The notes under the pieces are model-generated. The model made no database searches, had not been told where the DNA came from, and worked only from the letters and a program-made list of their open reading frames with translations. DNA of 10,256 bases from an uncultured Eubacteriales bacterium (GTDB lineage: Bacteria; Bacillota; Clostridia; Oscillospirales; Oscillospiraceae), in assembly GCA_902475855.1 (NCBI GenBank), contig CABSBF010000061.1:1-10256 (forward strand), in the 5' to 3' direction. Shown here one piece after another: positions 5,318-10,256 of the stretch (its first letter is position 1; every line of letters begins with the position of its first letter). The position numbers were made by a program, and so were the translations under genes.

Positions 5318-6690
5318 TCGCTCTCCTTTCGATATTTGGGGATGCACATCGTCACATTTGTTCCCTTGTCGATCCCGCTTTCGATCTCCATGTGCCCACC
5401 GCACACCGCGGCAAGGCGCTCACGGACGTTCCACAAGCCGATATGCTTGCCGCCCGCCGCAAGCTGCTCTGCATCAAACCCGATGCCGTCATCCGAAACA
5501 GTCACGACGAAATCCGACTCGGTCTCGCTTGTAGAGATGATCACCGTCCCGCCCTGAAGCCGCTGCATCACGCCGTGGCGCACCGCGTTTTCGACGATCG
5601 GCTCCAACGTGAGCGGCGGCAGGGAGAATTGCGTGACCGGCGTGTTGAAAAGGACGGTCAGATCCCGGCCAAAGCGCATTTTTTCCAGATCAACATAGTG
5701 TTTGGTATGCTGTAGTTCCTGCAAAAAAGGAATGCAGCCGGTATTGCTCAACGAATCGAGATTCCCTCGCAGGTAGAGGGTAAAATCCGTCAGCGCGCTC
5801 TCAGCCTTGCGCGCGTCAATGCGGCAGAGCGCGCGAATGCTGGTGAGCACATTGTAAAGAAAGTGCGGCTGTATCTGGCTGATCATAATGGAGATACGCT
5901 GCTGCAAGAGCTGCTCTTCCTGCTGCTTTTCGTATTCGATCTGCACAGTGATATATATCTGGATGAGACAAAACGCCACAACGACATGAGCCAGTGTGAT
6001 CTCCCCGATGACCGTGTCAACCACTACCGCGGCAGCCACCAGCAGCTCATAGAAAAGGAAAGAGATCGCCTTGCGGTTGGTCAGCATCCTCCTGAAGTTC
6101 AGAATGATGCCGATGTTGACCACCATCGGCATGGCCAAAAAGAAGAAGTAAAGCCACGGGTGATCCGACAGATGCCACGGGGCATTCTGAGAGCGCGATG
6201 TGATGACAGAGATCATCACGAGCAGAAATCCATCCGCGCTGAGGCCGGTCATCAAAACGGTATATCGCTGCAATTCCTTCGAGTCTTCATTGATGTAACT
6301 GATGAGATAGGTGCTGTAAAAAATGAGCAGTGGAAATGCCGAGGCGTAGCAGACAAAATAGCAGGTCTCGCGAAGCTGCGGAAGGGCAGGAAGAAAATCA
6401 AGCCCGATCCCCCAATAGATCACATCGCTCAAAAGCCCAATGGTGTTGATCGCCAGCATCCAGAGGAAATAGGAGCGAAAGCGTCTGCGCGAATGACTGC
6501 CAAAGACCACGCTTGCATAGGTCGAGGTCGTCAGGATGGCGCAGACGAGTTCCAGTACCACGCCGACCGGCGTGAGCGGATTTTCCGGAACATCACCGCG
6601 CGCAATGGCCAGAAACGTCACGACCAGCAACACCGCAACAACACAGATCGTTATCAGGCAGCCGATAGCAGTGGCGGTCCTCTGTTTCAT
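5314..6690 (-). CDS. LytS-type membrane sensor histidine kinase
   Basis: The 458-residue protein has a hydrophobic N-terminal half with about eight membrane segments (roughly 9-30, 40-63, 73-98, 107-132, 143-164, 179-199, 209-230, 232-250) and no large extracellular loop, so it may sense a membrane or membrane-soluble signal. A short coiled-coil, EYEKQQEEQLLQQ (252-264), leads into a His_kinase (LytS/YesM-type) domain: QIQPHFLYN (272-280) with His276 as phospho-acceptor. The HATPase domain shows the N box EPIVENAVRHG (363-373), G1 DDGIGF (400-405) and G2 GGKHIGLWNV (413-422). All catalytic motifs look intact. The ATG at 6690 has GGGGGAG about 9 nt upstream. Its TGA overlaps the regulator ATG, so translation is coupled. 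Kinases of this type usually pair with LytTR or AraC regulators; here the partner is SARP-like. Confidence 0.93.
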   Translation of the reverse strand: MKQRTATAIGCLITICVVAVLLVVTFLAIARGDVPENPLTPVGVVLELVCAILTTSTYASVVFGSHSRRRFRSYFLWMLAINTIGLLSDVIYWGIGLDFLPALPQLRETCYFVCYASAFPLLIFYSTYLISYINEDSKELQRYTVLMTGLSADGFLLVMISVITSRSQNAPWHLSDHPWLYFFFLAMPMVVNIGIILNFRRMLTNRKAISFLFYELLVAAAVVVDTVIGEITLAHVVVAFCLIQIYITVQIEYEKQQEEQLLQQRISIMISQIQPHFLYNVLTSIRALCRIDARKAESALTDFTLYLRGNLDSLSNTGCIPFLQELQHTKHYVDLEKMRFGRDLTVLFNTPVTQFSLPPLTLEPIVENAVRHGVMQRLQGGTVIISTSETESDFVVTVSDDGIGFDAEQLAAGGKHIGLWNVRERLAAVCGGHMEIESGIDKGTNVTMCIPKYRKESE

Positions 6691-6716
6691 GTGAGTGTCT
6701 CCCCCTTTGTGTCATC

Positions 6717-6746
6717 TGTCCGGGACATTCTACCGCATTTGTCCCG
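6717..6746. promoter_or_regulatory. Palindromic operator candidate over the kinase -10 box
   Basis: CGGGACA (6721-6727) and TGTCCCG (6740-6746) are a perfect 7-bp inverted repeat with a 12-bp spacer. TGTCCGGGACA (6717-6727) is itself an 11-bp palindrome. Three TGTCC half-sites therefore surround the -10 box at 6727-6732. Placement over the core promoter suggests repression or autoregulation (inference). Confidence 0.45.
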
Positions 6747-6755
6747 CAGATTCAA
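6727..6755 (-). promoter_or_regulatory. Promoter of the two-component system
   Basis: TTGAAT (6755-6750), a 17-nt spacer and TAGAAT (6732-6727) match the sigma-70/SigA consensus well (four and five of six). The start would fall near 6720, about 30 nt before the kinase ATG. Confidence 0.65.
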
Positions 6756-6870
6756 TTTCAAGATGTTCATGCGGCAAAAAAATCAGCGCCCCCGCTGAGT
6801 GCGGTTCTCCTTTTGAACCGAGTTCTGAACATGACCGCTTCCGGAACACATCCGTTAAAAAGCAAAGAAA

Positions 6871-6902
6871 AAGAAGCACTTACGGCAACGTAAGTGCTTC
6901 TT
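6871..6902 (-). terminator. Terminator after hppA (bidirectional)
   Basis: AAGAAGCACTTACG (6871-6884) and CGTAAGTGCTTCTT (6889-6902) form a perfect 14-bp stem closed by GCAA, a GNRA tetraloop. The minus strand continues with TTTCTTTG and the plus strand with TTTT. It lies about 45 nt beyond the hppA stop. Confidence 0.92.
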
Positions 6903-6945
6903 TTTTGCGTTGGTTCAAAGCGTCAGGTCAGCTTCGCTCGCTCCA

Positions 6946-9039
6946 TCAGAAGAGATGGAAGCTTGCGATCAGACCGGAGAAGACGATGGAGACCATCGAG
7001 AGGAGCTTGATGAGGATGTTGATGGACGGGCCGGAGGTATCCTTGAACGGGTCGCCCACGGTGTCGCCGACGACGGCAGCCTTGTGCTGCTCGCTGCCCT
7101 TGCCGCCGTGATGGCCGGATTCGATGTACTTCTTGGCGTTATCCCACGCGCCGCCGGAGTTCGCCATGAAGATGGCGAGGATGAAGCCCGTGACGAGCGC
7201 GCCGCAGAGCATGCCAACCACGCCGCTGCCGCCGAGCACAAGGCCGACGACGATGGGAGAGATGATGGCAAGAAGCGTCGGCGCGACCATTTCCTTCAGG
7301 CTCGCGCGGGAGCAGAGATCCACGCAGCGGGCATAGTCGGGATCGGCGTGACCCTCCATGATACCGGCGATCTCGCGGAACTGGCGGCGCACTTCAACGA
7401 CGACGCTCTGCGCGGCGCGGCCGACGGCGTTCATCGTCATGGCGGAGAAAACAAACGGCAGGCACGCGCCGATGAAGATACCGACGAGCACGGTCGGCTC
7501 CATGAGCGAGAGGCTGTAGTCGCCGCCCGCAGCGTCGAGCTTTTCGATGAAGTTTGCAATGAAGGCGAGCGCCGTCAGCGCGGCGGAACCGATGGCAAAG
7601 CCCTTGCCGGTCGCGGCGGTGGTGTTGCCGAGGGAGTCGAGCGCGTCGGTGCGCTCGCGGACCTCTTCGGGAAGGCCCGCCATCTGCGCGATGCCGCCCG
7701 CGTTATCGGCAACAGGGCCGTAAGCGTCGGTGGAGAGGGTGATGCCGAGGGTCGAGAGCATACCGACCGCGGCGAGGGAAATGCCGTAAAGACCCAGCTC
7801 CGTGTTGCCGGCGTAGCCGATGGTGGAGCAGAAGTAGGCGACGAGAATGGCGATGCCGACGATGATGATGGGCATTGCCGTGGAGAGCATACCAAGGCCG
7901 ACGCCGCTGATGATGATGGTGGCGGAGCCGGTCTCGCTGCTGGCGGCGAGGTTCTGCGTCGGCTTATAGGTATCGGAGGTGTAGTACTCCGTCACGCGGC
8001 CGATCAGAACGCCCGCAAGAAGACCCGCGAGAATGGCGAGCCACAGCCCGTAGAACGCGCTGCCGAGCAGGAAGCGCACGACGAAGAAGCTGACGACCGC
8101 CACGGTGACGGCGGAGAAGTTCGTGCCGCGGCCGAGCGCCTTGAGCAGATACTTCTGGTCGGCGTCCTCCTTCGTCTTGACGAGGAAGGTGCCGATGATG
8201 GAGCAGAGCACGCCGACGGCGGCGATGATGAGCGGGATGGCAACCGCGTACACGCGGTCGATCTGCGGGATCTGGTTGAACGCCAGCACGCCCAGCGCGC
8301 AGGTGGAGGTGACGGAACCGACATAGCTTTCATAGAGGTCGGCGCCCATGCCCGCAACGTCGCCCACGTTATCGCCGACGTTATCGGCGATGGCGGCGGG
8401 GTTGCGCGGGTCATCCTCGGGGATGCCTGCCTCGACCTTGCCGACAAGGTCAGCGCCGACGTCGGCTGCCTTGGTGAAGATGCCGCCGCCCACGCGGGCA
8501 AAGAGCGCCATCGAAGAAGCGCCCATACCGAAGGTGATCATGGCGGCGGTGATCTCCTCGAGCGAGGAGTGGAAGATGAGCTTCATCACCGCATACCAGA
8601 GGGAGATATCAAGGAGTCCCAGGCCGACGACCGTAAAGCCCATGACACTGCCCGCGGAGAAGGCGATGCGCAGGCCGCGGTTGAGTCCCTCCTGCGCGGC
8701 GGCCGCCGTGCGGCAGTTGGCGCGCGTGGCGATCGTCATGCCGATGAAGCCGGACAGGCCGGAGAAGAAGCCGCCGGTGACGAAGGCGAAGGGCACGAAC
8801 CAGGTAACAAAGCCGGCCGCCGCCATGCCGCAGAGCACGGCGAACATGCAGGCGAAGAAGATGGCAACCGTGCGGTACTGACGCTTGAGGAATGCAGAAG
8901 CGCCCGTGCGGATGGCGCGGGATATCTTTTGCATCAGCGGCGTGCCCTCGGAAAAGGCGAGGACTTTTTTGCTTTGCAGCCACGCAAATACGAGCGCCGT
9001 AATGCTGGCTACCAGACTGACCAGATAAAGATCGTTCAT
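6946..9039 (-). CDS. hppA: Membrane-bound ion-translocating pyrophosphatase, K+-dependent type
   Basis: The 697-residue polytopic membrane protein hydrolyses pyrophosphate to phosphate and uses the energy to pump H+ or Na+ out of the cytoplasm. Substrate-site motifs are intact: GGGIFTKAADVGADLVGKVE (184-203), DNVGDNVGD (219-227), YES with Glu237, TDAYGPVADNAGGI (437-450) and the C-terminal VGDTVGDPFKDTSGP segment (657-671). At 471-480 it reads GNTTAATGKG; Ala475 and Gly478 are the residues of K+-dependent enzymes, whereas K+-independent ones have Lys at the first position. Many clostridial K+-dependent members are Na+ pumps, but ion choice cannot be fixed by eye. Length fits the family (about 660-770). 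The ATG at 9039 has AAGGAG 6 nt upstream. It is a single-gene transcript with its own promoter and terminator. It would conserve energy from biosynthetic pyrophosphate in an anaerobe. Confidence 0.97.
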   Translation of the reverse strand: MNDLYLVSLVASITALVFAWLQSKKVLAFSEGTPLMQKISRAIRTGASAFLKRQYRTVAIFFACMFAVLCGMAAAGFVTWFVPFAFVTGGFFSGLSGFIGMTIATRANCRTAAAAQEGLNRGLRIAFSAGSVMGFTVVGLGLLDISLWYAVMKLIFHSSLEEITAAMITFGMGASSMALFARVGGGIFTKAADVGADLVGKVEAGIPEDDPRNPAAIADNVGDNVGDVAGMGADLYESYVGSVTSTCALGVLAFNQIPQIDRVYAVAIPLIIAAVGVLCSIIGTFLVKTKEDADQKYLLKALGRGTNFSAVTVAVVSFFVVRFLLGSAFYGLWLAILAGLLAGVLIGRVTEYYTSDTYKPTQNLAASSETGSATIIISGVGLGMLSTAMPIIIVGIAILVAYFCSTIGYAGNTELGLYGISLAAVGMLSTLGITLSTDAYGPVADNAGGIAQMAGLPEEVRERTDALDSLGNTTAATGKGFAIGSAALTALAFIANFIEKLDAAGGDYSLSLMEPTVLVGIFIGACLPFVFSAMTMNAVGRAAQSVVVEVRRQFREIAGIMEGHADPDYARCVDLCSRASLKEMVAPTLLAIISPIVVGLVLGGSGVVGMLCGALVTGFILAIFMANSGGAWDNAKKYIESGHHGGKGSEQHKAAVVGDTVGDPFKDTSGPSINILIKLLSMVSIVFSGLIASFHLF

Positions 9040-9202
9040 AGTGTTCTCCTTCTCTTATATAAGATTTTGCCGATCACACTGTTACGGCGCTCCCGCCCCG
9101 CGGCGGTCGCCCCGTCAACGACATCTCAAAGCGGGTCAATTATTGTCATCTGCAATAATTGGCAACGGCTTTTGCCCTGCCGTATTGCCCCGAATGATGG
9201 GT
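9040..9202 (-). promoter_or_regulatory. Long 5' leader of hppA
   Basis: If transcription starts near 9202, hppA has a leader of about 160 nt. It contains a perfect 9-bp inverted repeat CAATTATTG/CAATAATTG (9137-9145 and 9153-9161, 7-nt loop), a CGGC...GCCG hairpin just upstream, and a very GC-rich block around 9090-9118. It lacks a U-tract terminator. I do not match it to a riboswitch class I know. It may be a structured regulatory leader or simply long. Confidence 0.4.
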
Positions 9203-9208
9203 GATATG

Positions 9209-9237
9209 ATTATAGCACAGCGCATATCCGTTTTCCA
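9209..9237 (-). promoter_or_regulatory. Promoter of hppA
   Basis: TATAAT (9214-9209) preceded by TGC is an extended -10. TGGAAA (9237-9232) lies 17 nt upstream and matches four of six -35 bases. No closer promoter to the hppA start is equally good. Confidence 0.6.
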
Positions 9238-9478
9238 CTTATTTTTATTAGGCACATTCGACTTTTTCTTATCATTTCTCTTCCAAAACTTCTTATTGAT
9301 TTTATAAATAAACCATATCCGCTTGCCCCCCGACCACCTTCGCGGTGCTTGAGGTCCGCGATTTATTTAATACTTTTGTAACATTTATCCCCCATCTTTG
9401 TTAACAAGCGTCCTTTATCTTTATTCTTGCAAGAGACAATAGCTTCTTTTCATCCAATCTTCCATCTTATAAGAAAAG
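9238..9478. other. AT-rich intergenic stretch without a supported gene
   Basis: This stretch between the hppA promoter and the terminator of the upstream gene is AT-rich and pyrimidine-rich on the plus strand. It holds one small hairpin, TCGCGG/CCGCGA (9340-9345 and 9356-9361, 10-nt loop), followed by TTTATTTAA. I find no open frame with a ribosome site on either strand and no convincing plus-strand promoter. Confidence 0.6.
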
Positions 9479-9501
9479 GGACGCCGTTAGGCGTCCTTTT
9501 T
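9479..9501 (-). terminator. Terminator after the 9527-10255 gene
   Basis: GGACGCC (9479-9485), loop GTTA and GGCGTCC (9490-9496) form a perfect 7-bp stem, with TTTTT at 9497-9501 on the plus strand and CTTTTCTT following on the minus strand. It lies about 30 nt after the stop of the membrane-protein gene. Confidence 0.85.
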
Positions 9502-9526
9502 CGTTATATTCTGATGTAGGATGGCG

Positions 9527-10255
9527 TCACGGGTCGAAATCCGCCGCCGCGCCGATGCCGAGTGCAATGCACGCGCCACCGGCGTAGAAGAGAATTTCGG
9601 CCAGTGAGGGACGCGCGGCCAAGGCCGCCGCGCAAAGGATGACGCTCATCGTGCTCGCGGGCATCAGCAGCCGCGGCGCGCCGCCGCGGAACGCAAAGGC
9701 CGCAAATTCGAGCAGCAGCACCGTCAGCGCCGCGAGCGCCAGCGTTTCGACATAGTAGTGGCGCAGGACGGGGTCTGCCGCATGCTCGCGGTAGAAAAGG
9801 ATCAGCGCAAGCACCATCGCGCATACGGGCACGAGCAGCACAACGCCGGGGAATTCCGCCTTGCGGCGCAGCGCGGTCGTGGCATACAGCAGGCATGCCG
9901 CGCCGACCGCCAGAAAGACAGACAGGATCATCGTGACCGTTGTGCGGAGCGAGAACACCAACGAGCACACCGCCGAGCCGATGAGGGCAAAGCTGCCGAG
10001 CACCATCAGCAAGACCGCAAGCGTCGAGCGGTCAAAGGCGAAGTAGAGATCCATGCTGCCGCACAGCTCGCGCTGAGCGGGATAGCGCTGCGCCATAATG
10101 AGCGCTATGACCGCCGCAACGATGAGCACCGCGGGCAGCGCCATGGTGTTTAAGTCCATCGGAACAGGAAGTCCGTCCGCGTCAAAGCCGACTGCCAGCA
10201 GGCGAAGGCGTGCAAGCGCTGCTGCCGCAGAAAAAAGCACCAGCAAAAGCCAATG
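9527..10255 (-). CDS. Unrecognised multi-pass membrane protein, 3' part (5' end outside the window)
   Basis: The frame is open from the TGA at 9527-9529 to the window edge, at least 242 codons. A TTG at 10246 could act as a start but has no visible ribosome site, and upstream codons continue in frame (His-Trp-Leu-Leu), so the true start is probably outside. The protein has about seven hydrophobic segments, each 18-22 residues, separated by short loops with Arg/Asp (for example AQRYPAQREL and ALRRKAEF). It ends in a glycine/alanine-rich helix and ADFDP. There are no catalytic or nucleotide-binding motifs. It shows the strong Ala/Leu/Val bias of a GC-rich integral membrane protein. I do not recognise the family and assign no function. 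A terminator follows, so it is not part of the hppA transcript. Confidence 0.75.
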   Translation of the reverse strand, partial: HWLLLVLFSAAAALARLRLLAVGFDADGLPVPMDLNTMALPAVLIVAAVIALIMAQRYPAQRELCGSMDLYFAFDRSTLAVLLMVLGSFALIGSAVCSLVFSLRTTVTMILSVFLAVGAACLLYATTALRRKAEFPGVVLLVPVCAMVLALILFYREHAADPVLRHYYVETLALAALTVLLLEFAAFAFRGGAPRLLMPASTMSVILCAAALAARPSLAEILFYAGGACIALGIGAAADFDP

Positions 10256-10256
10256 A

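Noticed and set aside
9040..9202. Fluoride riboswitch upstream of hppA
   Set aside because: I do not find the conserved pseudoknot-forming segments of that class in the leader.
6910..9204. Open plus-strand frame of over 760 codons opposite hppA
   Set aside because: The complement of a pyrophosphatase with intact motifs; the product is an Asp/Gly/Ala/His-rich low-complexity chain without a ribosome site or family resemblance.
9307..9500. A small plus-strand RNA ending at the 9479-9501 terminator
   Set aside because: Only a TATAAA at 9303-9308 without a -35 box was found, and the terminator is adequately explained by the minus-strand gene.
9504..9968. Minus-strand frame of 154 codons overlapping the membrane-protein gene
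   Set aside because: An Arg/Cys/Pro/Gly-rich shadow of the hydrophobic frame at 9527-10255. It also runs up to the terminator T-tract.

Overview
The window reads as chromosomal DNA from a low-redox, probably gut-dwelling member of the Clostridia (Bacillota), most likely near the Oscillospiraceae/Ruminococcaceae. The basis is strong AGGAGG-type ribosome binding sites, TATAAT promoters with extended TGn elements, a K+-dependent-type membrane pyrophosphatase, and a LytS-like kinase paired with a SARP-like response regulator. This placement is inference; no rRNA or other marker gene is present. Every supported gene lies on the minus strand, so the transcription order runs from high to low coordinates. 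The many long open frames on the plus strand are shadows of GC-rich minus-strand genes.

Layout in transcription order. (1) 10255-9527: the 3' part of an unrecognised multi-pass membrane protein, closed by a terminator. (2) About 9237-6946: hppA, a membrane-bound ion-pumping pyrophosphatase, with its own extended -10 promoter, a leader of about 160 nt and a strong GNRA-loop terminator. (3) 6755-4493: a two-component system (multi-TM LytS-type histidine kinase plus receiver/SARP-like regulator, genes overlapping by 4 nt), with a good promoter overlapped by a palindrome. (4) 4335-2200: an amino-acid permease of the aromatic/HAAAP type and an acetamidase/formamidase, 21 nt apart, in one operon. 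Its promoter region carries three perfect 11-bp direct repeats where a -35 box should be, the arrangement known for SARP activators. (5) 2036-1628: a mostly gene-less stretch with promoters, a truncated tRNA-Pro-like pseudogene, an intact tRNA-Pro(UGG) and a terminator. (6) 1421-1: a visibly AT-richer block on the 3' side of the tRNA, holding a protein of unknown family and the N-terminal part of an OLD-family ATPase/nuclease. Its promoter is followed by an attenuator-like hairpin.

Working model (inference): the kinase senses an extracellular or membrane signal, the SARP-like regulator binds the 11-bp repeats just downstream of its own gene, and this switches on uptake of an amino-acid-like compound and hydrolysis of an amide. 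The AT-rich block beyond the tRNA looks like an acquired island whose two visible genes could form a defence-type module, but the second gene runs off the window and nothing proves this role.
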